Shown piece after piece: positions 8,012 to 17,912 of a stretch of DNA of 64,000 nt. Below the pieces are notes generated by a model. It was not told the DNA's origin. It worked only from the letters and a program-made list of their open reading frames with translations, and made no database searches. Origin of the DNA: Chryseobacterium joostei. Lineage in GTDB: Bacteria; Bacteroidota; Bacteroidia; Flavobacteriales; Weeksellaceae. A program made the position numbers and the translations under genes. The stretch's first letter is position 1, and the number at the start of each line of letters is the position of its first letter. The stretch lies in NCBI RefSeq assembly GCF_003815775.1, contig NZ_CP033926.1, positions 2,232,001 through 2,296,000 on the forward strand, written 5' to 3'.

Positions 8012-8894
8012 CTCGTGTAATTCAAAGAACTTCTATTGCAAATATAAAACTTATTTTTTAACTCTCAATTAAAAAAAATAAATATTTTTAACATACTGGT
8101 TATAAAAAATTTCTTAATTGATCATTGTAACTGAGAATTATCCAACCATTTGTTAATGGACTTTAGATTTGAGGTATATTTAATATTTTATATTCTAGAA
8201 CAAATTTCAGAAAGAAATTAATCAAATCATTATACAATTGCCTCGCAGAGCGAAGTAGCAACTTTGTTAGGACGTTAGGACTTTCAAAGTTGCGAATGAG
8301 CTCCTAACTTCTCGCCTAGTTATTAATTGACTTAGAAGATATAAATATCCTTTTATTGTATCTAAACATTAAAACATATCTTCCTGTTCTCATAACAATT
8401 AGTTTCTAGATATTATTTTATAAACAAAAGTAAATTGTTCAAGGATTCAATTACTCATAAAATTATGTAAATATGTTTTTACATAACATTAAGAATATTG
8501 CTGGATATTTTAACAGCTTAAGTAATGACATATACCACTTTATTTAAAAACAACATGAAACAGCTAAAAAAATGATTGGTAATAGTTTTAAAAAACCACA
8601 TTTAAAGAGTTTGTGATGTTTTGTTTTATGACTTAGTCATTAGATGACTCATTTTATGAATTGTTTATTAAAATAAGATTTGTTAATCTCATCTTTATAA
8701 TTGGGTTACTTGTTAGTAAATAGAATTGCTATAGTATGCAAAAAATAAACTACAAAGTAGAAATACCTTACCCGTGCACAAAATTTATAAAAGTCCTCAT
8801 AAAAAAATCATTCAATCTACAATATCATCTAAAATATAGGGTTTTCCCCATGGTGAGGTATATCAGTAATTTTTAAATTCACACAAAATTTCAA
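8012..8894. other. Long AT-rich intergenic region with one GC-richer structured patch
   Basis: I see no convincing gene in this stretch between the retron RNA promoter and the Rhs operon. The patch at 8241-8317 is richer in GC and folds: GCAACTTTG (8258-8266) pairs with CAAAGTTGC (8285-8293). It also holds a tandem 8-base repeat GTTAGGAC (8266-8281) and a TCCTAAC at 8302-8308 that could pair with either copy. It may be a small RNA, a terminator or an island boundary. Confidence 0.4.
8039..8068 (-). promoter_or_regulatory. Consensus Bacteroidetes promoter firing into the candidate retron RNA
   Basis: Read on the minus strand, TTG at 8068-8066 is followed after 19 bases by TATATTTG at 8046-8039. 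This matches TTG-N19-TAnnTTTG exactly. Transcription should start near 8032, about 20 bases before the outer arm of the inverted repeat at 8011. Confidence 0.55.
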
Positions 8895-10499
8895 ATGCCT
8901 ATGAAAAAAAATTATTTGGCTGCATTGTTTATATGTAGCGCCTTGGGATTATCTGCCCAGGAAGTGTTATGGCAAAAGGACATCAAATCCTCCACCCAGG
9001 ACTTTCTAAGCCAGGTAACCACTACCATCGATCAGCAATACCTTATCACAGGAAGTTCCATTCAGGCCGACAAATTACAGCAAGGCAACAAGCAGAATAA
9101 CGGCTACGACTTTCACGTCATCAAACTCAATCAGCAGGGAGAACAGGCCTGGGAGAAATACTTTTCAGGACAAAATCATGATTACCTTTCAGCCACCGTA
9201 ACCACACAAGATGGCGGATTCCTGTTGACAGGAACTACTTATTCAGGAAAAGGACTGGATAAAAAAGACGATTCCAGGGGAGGCTCAGACGTATGGCTGA
9301 TCAGAATCAATGAATTTGGGGATGAATTATGGCAGAAAACCCTTGGAGGTTCCTCCGATGAAGAAGCCAGAGCCGTTATCCAGACTACAGATCTCGGATT
9401 CATCGTGGCCGGAAACGTACAAAACTCCCCCAAAGGCTATGGTTCCAAGGATGTCTGGATTACCAGACTCGACAAGAACGGAAAAGAACTATCCCAACTG
9501 ATTCTGGGCGGAAGAGGCCTTGACGAAGTTGAAAAGATGATCCCCACCAAGGATGGAGGCGCCTTACTGGGAGTCTATTCCCGAAGCTCAGCCGTACCCA
9601 CTCAATCAAACCCTATCCAGGACAATAAAAATACATCTGATACCCGACAACTGACAGCTGTACACAAACAAAGCGAGAACTTCGGCGAGGGCGACTACTG
9701 GATCATCAAGCTCGACAAAACCGGAAAAGTAGAGTGGGAGAAGAACCTTGGCGGTAAGGGAGATGACCATATCAGAACCCTGTCATTAACCTCAAACGGC
9801 TACCTCATTGGTGGAGAATCCAGATCCGAAAGATCAGGAAACAAAACCGTTGGGGTTGAAGAGGGAACAGATCTTTGGCTGGTTTCCTTGAATGAACGTG
9901 GAGATGAGCAGTGGCAAAAATCCTACACCTTTGGAAACAGGGATCTATTAATGGGCATGAATGCCATTCAGAGCCAGGATGTAACCAAGGGAATCTTGCT
10001 GGGGGGCTATACCCAGGCTGAGGGAAGAATAGAGAAAGATGATGAGACATTCTGGATGCTGTATCTGGATGGAAACGGAAATGAGCAGTGGCGAAAACAT
10101 GTAAAGGGAGAATCCAGAAAACGGGAGGAAAGACTTTCAGATTTGAGACTAAACCGTGATGGTTCCATAATTCTGGCAGGAACCAGTGCCGAAGAATTAG
10201 GCAAGGAGAACTGGAAGATTGTAAAACTGGGAGACAGGCAGGTTAATGACCTGATTGAGAAATACGACATCAAGATCTATCCAAACCCTGTATCCGATTA
10301 TGCCTATGTAGAAATTGGCTTTGACTTCAAGGACGCTGATATTCTATTGTATGACATGAGCGGAAGACAGCTCCAGAACCTGAAAACCAGGAACAGAGTA
10401 ACCAAGATCAATACCCAGGCCTTGGTTCAGGGAGCGTATCTGGTGACCATAAAAACTGATAATAATAAAACAGCGAATGCAAAGCTGATTAAGAAATAA
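8895..10499 (+). CDS. Secreted repeat protein with type A T9SS sorting tail, first gene of the Rhs operon
   Basis: This 534-residue protein has a Sec signal (KKNYLAALFICSALGLSAQE); the ATG at 8901 (MKKNYLAA) is an equally likely start. The body repeats units of about 55 residues built on W-x-K/R-x-L-x-x-x-G-x-x-x-W and GG-x-x-x-D-x-x, as in beta-propeller-like surface proteins. The C-terminus, IKIYPNPVSDYAYVEI to the final KLIKK, is a type A Por secretion tail, so the protein should be exported by T9SS. It ends 5 bases before the next gene and probably shares its transcript, suggesting a surface scaffold or export partner for the Rhs proteins. Confidence 0.8.
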   Translation: MPMKKNYLAALFICSALGLSAQEVLWQKDIKSSTQDFLSQVTTTIDQQYLITGSSIQADKLQQGNKQNNGYDFHVIKLNQQGEQAWEKYFSGQNHDYLSATVTTQDGGFLLTGTTYSGKGLDKKDDSRGGSDVWLIRINEFGDELWQKTLGGSSDEEARAVIQTTDLGFIVAGNVQNSPKGYGSKDVWITRLDKNGKELSQLILGGRGLDEVEKMIPTKDGGALLGVYSRSSAVPTQSNPIQDNKNTSDTRQLTAVHKQSENFGEGDYWIIKLDKTGKVEWEKNLGGKGDDHIRTLSLTSNGYLIGGESRSERSGNKTVGVEEGTDLWLVSLNERGDEQWQKSYTFGNRDLLMGMNAIQSQDVTKGILLGGYTQAEGRIEKDDETFWMLYLDGNGNEQWRKHVKGESRKREERLSDLRLNRDGSIILAGTSAEELGKENWKIVKLGDRQVNDLIEKYDIKIYPNPVSDYAYVEIGFDFKDADILLYDMSGRQLQNLKTRNRVTKINTQALVQGAYLVTIKTDNNKTANAKLIKK

Positions 10500-10504
10500 A
10501 CACG

Positions 10505-13500
10505 ATGAAAAGAAAGATCATAACTTTAGGGACTATTTTATTACTAAATTTAGTTGTCCAGGCACAGAGCAACAAAATAATTCCTTCCGTCATTACTCCC
10601 AATATTGATGCCAATGCCTTGGGTGTTTTTGATAAACAATCGGTGAACCTGTCTACCGGAACTCCCAATATAGAGGTCCTTTTCCATACGATCAAGGTGG
10701 GAGACCTTGAACTGCCTATCAAGCTGCAGTATGATGCCTCGGGAATTAAAGTAGGGCAAATGGCGACCTCTGTGGGGCTGGGTTGGTCCATCAATAACTC
10801 AGGAATATTAACCCAGGAAGTAAGAGATAAGATAGATGGACAATCCACCAATATTATTCAGCAGTACGTCAATACACCTACCATTGATGGAAGAAATGCC
10901 ATTTTATATAATTATCAGCATCTTAATCAGCCCTATACAGGGACTGATCTTGAAACAGATATTTATAATATTAACTATTTTGGGAATACCATCCCTTTTT
11001 TTTACAACTACAACGACAATACCTACATTCCCCAACAAAAAGACAATACCAGAATTGTTAAGGAGAATAATAAATGGACTGTCTCTCTTAGTGATGGCAC
11101 GGAGTTCAACTTCAATAACATGTACTCCCGGAAGTCTGTGAATTCCATTACAATCCCAAAATCTCCAAATGCAAGTCCTGGCAGTCTGGAGACATCTCCT
11201 GAGCTGAATGACTCCTGGTATCTTACCGATATTGTCAGCAGGGGGCAGTCTGCCAAGCTTGAATATGTTAGCTCTTCCAATCGCTATGACTCAAAGGGAA
11301 CTGAGAACTATAAAGTCGTTTCAATATTGAAAAATGTTGAAAATGTTAAGATGATTAGTTCCATTACCACCCCGTATGAAAAGGTAGTCTTTGACTATAG
11401 TCCCGAAAGAGAGGATATGAACGGGGATAATGGGAAAGCTGACCTGCTTAAATTCATCAAGGTATATGACAACTATGGAAAGCTTGTCAAGCAGTTTCAG
11501 CTGTACTACGATTATTATAATGAAACAGAGCCCTTGCCGAATTATGCAGCAACGTCAGTGGTTTACAATTATAAAAGCAAAAGACTGAGGCTAAGAGAGG
11601 TCAAGAGGCTGGATATCCCAACCGGTACCTATCAGAATCATTATGGTTTTACCTATAATTCTGATATATTACCCAATAGATTCTCCCCCAAGCAGGATCT
11701 TTGGGGATACTATAATGGCAAGCCCAATATTGAATATATGTTCCTGGGAGATTCATCCTGGGGTGGCAGTGGAACTCCTGCGAATCTGAATGTTGATCCT
11801 GCTTACAGTGGTCTTGGCCAGATTAGTACGGTAACCTATCCTACAGGGGGGTACTCACAGTATACCTTTGAGAGTAACGAATCTGCAAAACCAGCCAATT
11901 ATGACCAGATGATTCCTGAGGCCGAGGAATTTACTCCCAGGGCAGTAAATATCGCAAGGATGAAGGTTCACTACAAAGGACATGGAAAGTTTGAAGTTCC
12001 GTTTACGGTAGATTCAGAGATCATCGGTAATGTAATTGATGCCCAGGTAAGAATTACCAATTGCCCCGGTTCATATTATTCAACAACCTGCCCCTACAAA
12101 GTGATGATTGATGGAATGTGGGTCAATCCTGGAGTAAGTAAGGATTTGGTTGCCAGTAGTTTTAACCTGGGTGTTGGTCCCCACAAACTTCAGGCGAGTT
12201 CCAGTGTTACAGAGGACTTTGATGACATGGAGTTTCCTTATCACTTTTCAGCAGGGATACAATGGAAACAGCGTAAAACGGCTGCTGAAATGAGGGATAC
12301 CCCCATACTTATAGGGGGGAGAAGGGTGCAGCAGATTATCACTAATGCCGGTAATCAGTATCATACCCAAAAATTTATTTATAAACTTGATGATAATAAG
12401 ACCACCTCAGGAAGTATCATTACGACTCCTTATGTAGCCATGAAGGATGGTAGTGGGAAGGTTATCTATTCAATAGGTACCAATCCGCTTTCCAAGCTTA
12501 GGGGACAAAATTTGGTGTACAGAAGAGTGGAAAAATTGGAATACGGTTCTGGGTCAGGCCTTTCCAATGGAAAAACGGTACAATACTTTAACAAGCCTAT
12601 TGGAGGAGCGAGTTTTAACAGATATCCATTCCCCCCACCTGATGACAGAAGCCATACAAGTGGGCAGCTCACCTGGGAGGAGCATTTTAAGTATGATTAT
12701 ATTACAGATAGGTTCACGAAAGTAGAGGATGTTAATTACTTGTATTCCTATCCTGATAAATGTATGAATGAGATCCCTACCAATGACTGTATCACAACAT
12801 TAAGGGGATTATCCTACAGTGATATTGTCGGTATCATCAATACGAATGCGACGATCTATGATGATATTGACTGGGGTCTTTATTCCCTGGAGGCATCGCC
12901 CTATAAGCTGCTTAGGAAGATCTCAACCAAATACCTTGACAATGGTGGATTAATTACCAAGGAGGAGCTTGATTATACCTCCTCCATGCACAACAACCTT
13001 ACTAAAAGTGTCACCACCTTTCCGGATAAGACCATTCAGGAGACAAGCTACCAGTATGCCCATGAGCAGAACAATACCGATATGATTGCTGCCAATATGG
13101 TAGGTATTCCGCTTCAGACCGAAGTTAAGGAAAACGGAAAGGTAACTTCCAAGGCCGGTACAGTTTACACCAAGAATGCCCAGACCAGTAATCTGGTACT
13201 TCCTGTATTAGAGCAAAAATTTGATTCAGACAATACAGCTTCTGCACAAAATGTAATAAGCTATGACCAGTATGATGCCAATGGAAATATCCTGCAATAT
13301 ACTACAAAGGGAAGTATTCCCACTGCCATTATTTGGGGCTACAAGAATACCCTGCCCATTGCCAGGATAGAGGGAACAACCTATCAACAAGCTTTTGCAA
13401 TGGCTGCTGATATTATTGCGAAGTCAAACGAGGATGTGGATGCAGATAAGGAAAAGGCACTCATGAATGCGCTGGATACCTATAGAAACCAGTCTGTCTT

Positions 13501-13675
13501 TAAGAACCATAGTATTACTACCTACACCTATGACCCACAGGTTGGGGTAACAAGTATCACGCCTCCCTCAGGAATCAGGGAATTTTATAGGTATGATTCC
13601 ATGAACAGGCTACAATCTGTGGTGGATGCCAACAATAATATCTTAAAGGAATCTAATTACAATTATAAACACTAA
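10505..13675 (+). CDS. Rhs-like secreted protein, N-terminal half of a split Rhs system
   Basis: This 1056-residue protein starts with a Sec signal (MKRKIITLGTILLLNLVVQAQ). Its N-terminus (FDKQSVNLSTGTPNIEV, LPIKLQYDASGIKVGQ, GLGWSINNSG) resembles the start of SpvB/Rhs-type shell proteins. The C-terminus has YD-type repeats (REFYRYDSMNRLQSVVDANN), which are continued by the next gene. It has no T9SS tail and no toxin domain. It probably supplies part of the beta-cage that holds the toxin carried by the next protein, 9 bases downstream. Exact family assignment needs a profile search. Confidence 0.75.
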   Translation: MKRKIITLGTILLLNLVVQAQSNKIIPSVITPNIDANALGVFDKQSVNLSTGTPNIEVLFHTIKVGDLELPIKLQYDASGIKVGQMATSVGLGWSINNSGILTQEVRDKIDGQSTNIIQQYVNTPTIDGRNAILYNYQHLNQPYTGTDLETDIYNINYFGNTIPFFYNYNDNTYIPQQKDNTRIVKENNKWTVSLSDGTEFNFNNMYSRKSVNSITIPKSPNASPGSLETSPELNDSWYLTDIVSRGQSAKLEYVSSSNRYDSKGTENYKVVSILKNVENVKMISSITTPYEKVVFDYSPEREDMNGDNGKADLLKFIKVYDNYGKLVKQFQLYYDYYNETEPLPNYAATSVVYNYKSKRLRLREVKRLDIPTGTYQNHYGFTYNSDILPNRFSPKQDLWGYYNGKPNIEYMFLGDSSWGGSGTPANLNVDPAYSGLGQISTVTYPTGGYSQYTFESNESAKPANYDQMIPEAEEFTPRAVNIARMKVHYKGHGKFEVPFTVDSEIIGNVIDAQVRITNCPGSYYSTTCPYKVMIDGMWVNPGVSKDLVASSFNLGVGPHKLQASSSVTEDFDDMEFPYHFSAGIQWKQRKTAAEMRDTPILIGGRRVQQIITNAGNQYHTQKFIYKLDDNKTTSGSIITTPYVAMKDGSGKVIYSIGTNPLSKLRGQNLVYRRVEKLEYGSGSGLSNGKTVQYFNKPIGGASFNRYPFPPPDDRSHTSGQLTWEEHFKYDYITDRFTKVEDVNYLYSYPDKCMNEIPTNDCITTLRGLSYSDIVGIINTNATIYDDIDWGLYSLEASPYKLLRKISTKYLDNGGLITKEELDYTSSMHNNLTKSVTTFPDKTIQETSYQYAHEQNNTDMIAANMVGIPLQTEVKENGKVTSKAGTVYTKNAQTSNLVLPVLEQKFDSDNTASAQNVISYDQYDANGNILQYTTKGSIPTAIIWGYKNTLPIARIEGTTYQQAFAMAADIIAKSNEDVDADKEKALMNALDTYRNQSVFKNHSITTYTYDPQVGVTSITPPSGIREFYRYDSMNRLQSVVDANNNILKESNYNYKH

Positions 13676-13684
13676 GCACAGATC

Positions 13685-16600
13685 ATGAAAAAATACTTGC
13701 ATTCATTAATGATGTTACTGTCTGTTGCTACGTTCCTGCAAGCACAGAACCTGACAAAGACAGAAAATTATGTATATAGCAGAACTTATCTGGAACCCGT
13801 TACGGTTTCCAACAGTGAGGCAAAACAGGCACAGACTGTTACCTATATCGATGGATTGGGGCGTGCCAAGCAGAGTATTTCCATTAAGGCTACTCCGGCA
13901 GGAAAAGATATAGTTAAGCCCATAGAATATGATGGATATGGCAGGCAGACCATAAACATGCTGCCATTACCTCAGCAAGGGACCAATAATGGAGGAATTT
14001 ATAGTACTCCGGATATGACCGGAGCTATGTCTGTATATGGCAACGCCTCCAATTACTATGCAGAGAAGAAACTGGAATATTCACCACTAAACAGGGTTCT
14101 GGAAGCATCCTCTCCAGGTGATCCATGGAAGATGGAAACAGGAAAGACCGTGAAATATACCTATCAGACCAATGGTGATACGGAGGTGAAAAGATTTGTG
14201 GTTAGTACTGCCTGGACTACTGTTTCCAATATTGCAGTAGGTATACCTGCTCCAAGTATTCCGGCAAGTGGTACAGACCCATCCTCTACAGGAGGTTACT
14301 ACCTGAAAGGTACATTGTACAAAACCATTATAACTGATGAGGATGGAAATACAGCAACTAAGTTCATTAACGGTAAGGGGCAAACCATTCTGGTTCGAAA
14401 AAATGATGGAACGCAAAACATTGATACCTACTATGTATACGATGAATATGGGCAGCAAACATTTGTGATTCCACCATCGGCAGTAAAATTAATAGAGGCA
14501 GCAGGTGGGACCATTTCATCCTCGGTACTGAATGACCTTTGTTACCAATACCGTTATGACAACCAGAACAGAATGGTTGAAAAGAAGTTTCCGGGAAGAG
14601 ACTGGGAATTTATGGTGTACGACAAGCAGGACAGAATCGTATTAATACAGGACGGAAACCTGAGAACTCTCAACAATAACTTTGGAGCTAAGGGCTGGAT
14701 TTTCACCAAGTATGACAATTTTGGAAGAACTGTATATACAGGCTTCTTTGCCAATACTGCTACAAGGCCTGTAATGCAGAATTCCCTAAATAGTATGGCT
14801 TCCAATGCAGGGAATAATGAAGAATCTAGTACCACTCCGATTGTTCAGGACGGCATGAATGTCTACTATACGAAGAAAGCATTTCCTACAGGGAGTATGA
14901 CGATCCTCAGTGTAAATTATTATGACGAATATCCTCAGGATACTCCATCAAAAACAGGTCTCATTCTGGGGCAAGAGCTACTTACATCTGTGTCAATTCC
15001 CCTAACGATAAATGGTGTAATGACAACCCGTAGTACAAAGGGTCTGCCTACTGCCAGCTATATAAGAAACATCAGCGATACCAACTGGACAAGGGACTAT
15101 TTTTGGTATGATCGTAGTGGTAGGGAAATTGGAACCCATTCCATTAATCACTTGGGAGGCTATACCATCACTGAAACTGAACTGGATTTTACAGGTGCAC
15201 CAAAGCAGATCACTACAACTCATAAAAGAAAAAGTAGTGATATTGGGATAAAGGTGAAGGAACGTTTTGAATATGATAGTGCCAACCGACTTGTAAAGCA
15301 CTGGCATAAGGTAGATGACAGAGCTGAACAACTGCTTACGGAAAATACCTACAATGAACTTTCCCAGTTGATAAATAAGAAAGTAGGCAACAATCTGCAG
15401 AGTATAGATTATACCTATAATATCAGAGGCTGGCTGACGGACATCAATAAAAGTGATATGTCTGCACCTAACCTCAATGGGAAATTGTTCTCCTACAGAA
15501 TTAAATACAACCAAAAGGATGGAACCACCAATCCAGACCAGGTACTATTTCCCGGAAAGGATGTAAAATCGAAGTATAATGGCAACATTACGGAGGTTGA
15601 TTGGAGGGCGGTGGAATCTATCGGAGCTAATCCTCCTCTGGAACCCAAGAGATATGGCTATGCCTATGATGCATTGAACAGGCTAACTGCCGGGTATTAC
15701 CAAAATCCAAATAATCCATGGAGCAAGGAACATACCGAGGTAATGGACTATGATATCAATGGGAATATTTCCAATATGTATAGAACTTCTGTGGTTGAAA
15801 ACAGTACAACGGCTACGGTTATTGATAGACTTGCCTATGGCTACGCAGGAAACAAGGTTATCAATATCAATGACCTTTCCACGAACCCATCAGGGTATGA
15901 GGGTGGCGGAAATACCATTACCTATGATGCGAATGGAAATATGGAAAATCTATTGGATAAAAGGATAACTTCCATAAAGTACAATTTCCTTAACCTGCCT
16001 GAAAGGATTGAAATTTCCAATCTACAGGGTGGTGGCATTGGATTTAAATATACTGCTGATGGAACAAAGCTCCAAAAGACAAACTCCATCATGGAGTGTG
16101 GCATTAAGGACTGCTACACAGTCAGTACGGTTTCAGACTATCTGGACGGATTTCAGTATGTCAGCAGTACAACCACAGGAGGTGGTAGTGGTAGCATTGA
16201 ATCACTGGCTGTTAGCAGGGAGATGTCCAGAGCTATGGAAATGCAGGCCTACACTATCGGAGGAATTGGACCAATAGAACCAGGTATTGATCCTCCGATT
16301 GGAGGCGGAGAGTTTGTTTTAAAGGATGCTGATCTTTCTTTTTTTCCTACTTCAGAGGGATACTATGATTATAAAAAAGATCAGTATATTTACCAGTACA
16401 AGGATCTCTATGGAAACGTAAGGGTAAGCTTTGGCAGAAACAGCGCAGACGTTCTGGAAATTGTAGATGCCAATGATTATTATCCGTTTGGTATGAATCA
16501 CCTGAAGACAGGAAATGCATTCTATGGGAAACGTGGCTCTGGTTATAAGAACTACAAGTTTTTGGGTAAGGAATTACAGGAAACTGGTTTTTATGACTTG

Positions 16601-17479
16601 GGAGCCAGATTCTACATGCCTGAGCTGGGAATATTTGCACAACATGATCCATTAAGCGCAGCAACGCTGGACCCTTATGGCTATGCCTACAATAACCCAA
16701 TGTTCTTTTCAGATCCTACGGGATTGTATGGAGCTCAGATAAATAAAAAGGGGGAGCTGCCAGCAACTTCTCCGGGAGGAGCTGACAACCCTTTAGATGT
16801 TGGAGAGGTAGTGATAAATGCACCAATTAGGGCAATGGCTAGTAACCCTGGTTCTGTGTTGCCATCAAACTGCCAACTATGTTATAGTGGACGTGGAATG
16901 CAAGTAAATATTACACTGTCCCCGCCGAGGGTAAAACCTCTGCCTCCGAATTGGAATTGTGGACATTGTAATGATGGACCAATAATGTATGTAGGTGGAG
17001 CAGGTGATCCTTGGGGAATTTGGGAGTTATTGGGAATTATAGCATCAACATCAGAAGAACCAAGCCTGAAATTGGCTGCATTGCCACTTTTGATGGTAAC
17101 AAAAAATTCTGATGATGCATTAAAACTTTTAGCTGCAGAAAAAGGTGCTATTTTTGGATCTAGCACCTCCAATAATTATAAGGCTAATTTTTTTAAAGCA
17201 AATCCTAAATTAAAAGGAACTGTTGTGGTACATCATGCTGTTGAACAACAAGTTTTAAAAAGATATCCAGGAATTGTCACCGAAAGTGAAATGCATAGTT
17301 TAGACAATTTAAGAGGAATTCCAAAAACAATAAATAGTGATGTACACTTAAGTCAAATAAGAAAAATTTGGAATAAGTTTTATAAAGAAACACCCAATCC
17401 TACAAAACAAGACCTTTTAGATCAAGCAACTTTAGTAGACAAAAAATTTGGTTCACAATTCACTCCAAAAGTAGAATAA
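13685..17479 (+). CDS. DUF6443/Rhs core protein with C-terminal predicted HH-type nuclease toxin
   Basis: This 1264-residue protein has a Sec signal (MKKYLHSLMMLLSVATFLQAQ), a DUF6443-like N-terminus (YVYSRTYLEPV, VTYIDGLGRAKQSI), many YD repeats and the Rhs-associated core (YNGKEL-like [20 protein letters not shown], then PYGYAYNNPMFFSDPTGLYG near residue 1015). The last 245 residues are variable toxin: a hydrophobic linker, then VVVHHAVEQQVLKRYPG near residue 1181 and NSDVHLSQIRKIWNKFY. The HH pair with a following N..LH..IR pattern is typical of HNH/EndoVII-fold toxins (AHH, SHH and LHH types), so I predict a DNase. Bases become clearly more AT-rich after about 17,050, marking an exchanged tip. 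Confidence 0.82.
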   Translation: MKKYLHSLMMLLSVATFLQAQNLTKTENYVYSRTYLEPVTVSNSEAKQAQTVTYIDGLGRAKQSISIKATPAGKDIVKPIEYDGYGRQTINMLPLPQQGTNNGGIYSTPDMTGAMSVYGNASNYYAEKKLEYSPLNRVLEASSPGDPWKMETGKTVKYTYQTNGDTEVKRFVVSTAWTTVSNIAVGIPAPSIPASGTDPSSTGGYYLKGTLYKTIITDEDGNTATKFINGKGQTILVRKNDGTQNIDTYYVYDEYGQQTFVIPPSAVKLIEAAGGTISSSVLNDLCYQYRYDNQNRMVEKKFPGRDWEFMVYDKQDRIVLIQDGNLRTLNNNFGAKGWIFTKYDNFGRTVYTGFFANTATRPVMQNSLNSMASNAGNNEESSTTPIVQDGMNVYYTKKAFPTGSMTILSVNYYDEYPQDTPSKTGLILGQELLTSVSIPLTINGVMTTRSTKGLPTASYIRNISDTNWTRDYFWYDRSGREIGTHSINHLGGYTITETELDFTGAPKQITTTHKRKSSDIGIKVKERFEYDSANRLVKHWHKVDDRAEQLLTENTYNELSQLINKKVGNNLQSIDYTYNIRGWLTDINKSDMSAPNLNGKLFSYRIKYNQKDGTTNPDQVLFPGKDVKSKYNGNITEVDWRAVESIGANPPLEPKRYGYAYDALNRLTAGYYQNPNNPWSKEHTEVMDYDINGNISNMYRTSVVENSTTATVIDRLAYGYAGNKVININDLSTNPSGYEGGGNTITYDANGNMENLLDKRITSIKYNFLNLPERIEISNLQGGGIGFKYTADGTKLQKTNSIMECGIKDCYTVSTVSDYLDGFQYVSSTTTGGGSGSIESLAVSREMSRAMEMQAYTIGGIGPIEPGIDPPIGGGEFVLKDADLSFFPTSEGYYDYKKDQYIYQYKDLYGNVRVSFGRNSADVLEIVDANDYYPFGMNHLKTGNAFYGKRGSGYKNYKFLGKELQETGFYDLGARFYMPELGIFAQHDPLSAATLDPYGYAYNNPMFFSDPTGLYGAQINKKGELPATSPGGADNPLDVGEVVINAPIRAMASNPGSVLPSNCQLCYSGRGMQVNITLSPPRVKPLPPNWNCGHCNDGPIMYVGGAGDPWGIWELLGIIASTSEEPSLKLAALPLLMVTKNSDDALKLLAAEKGAIFGSSTSNNYKANFFKANPKLKGTVVVHHAVEQQVLKRYPGIVTESEMHSLDNLRGIPKTINSDVHLSQIRKIWNKFYKETPNPTKQDLLDQATLVDKKFGSQFTPKVE

Positions 17480-17492
17480 AATTAATAAAAAT

Positions 17493-17912
17493 ATGTATAA
17501 ACTTATTGAACCTGAGGTCGCAGGTGGTTTAGGAAAACACACACAAATTGATAATTCATTCTTTCCTCCTATTATTAAAAAGCTTCATTATGAATTTGAT
17601 GGTTGGTTAGGAGATGATATTCTTGAATCATTTCCTTGTTATATTATGACAGAATTCTTAAAGAAAGCAATAGAATCTGAACACCTCACAGGAATTATTT
17701 TTGATGAAGTAATAATATCAAAATCTGAAATTTTTTTGGAGCTTTATCCAGATAAGGAGCTTCCTTTCTTCTTTTGGGCAAAAATTAATGGAGAAGATAA
17801 TAAAGATGATTTTTATATAACTAAAAAAAATGGATTAGCAATATCAGAACGTGCTTATTTATTATTGCAAAAATATAATATATCTCAAGCCGATATTGAA
17901 GATTTAGAGTAA
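17493..17912 (+). CDS. Probable immunity protein for the Rhs nuclease tip
   Basis: This 139-residue cytosolic protein starts 13 bases after the toxin stop. It has the pattern EVAGGLG, KLHYEFDGWLGDDILESFPCYI and LAISERAYLLLQ, which I associate with a widespread immunity family found behind HNH/EndoVII toxins; the exact family name is not certain. It has no signal peptide, as expected for a protein that neutralises an incoming nuclease in the cytoplasm. It is AT-rich like the toxin tip, consistent with transfer as a pair. Confidence 0.7.
   Translation: MYKLIEPEVAGGLGKHTQIDNSFFPPIIKKLHYEFDGWLGDDILESFPCYIMTEFLKKAIESEHLTGIIFDEVIISKSEIFLELYPDKELPFFFWAKINGEDNKDDFYITKKNGLAISERAYLLLQKYNISQADIEDLE

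Noticed and set aside
8266-8308. GTTAGGAC/TCCTAAC as an integron attC site
   Set aside because: The core does not match GTTRRRY at the last base, there is no integrase of the IntI type, and the tandem 8-base repeat is not an attC feature.
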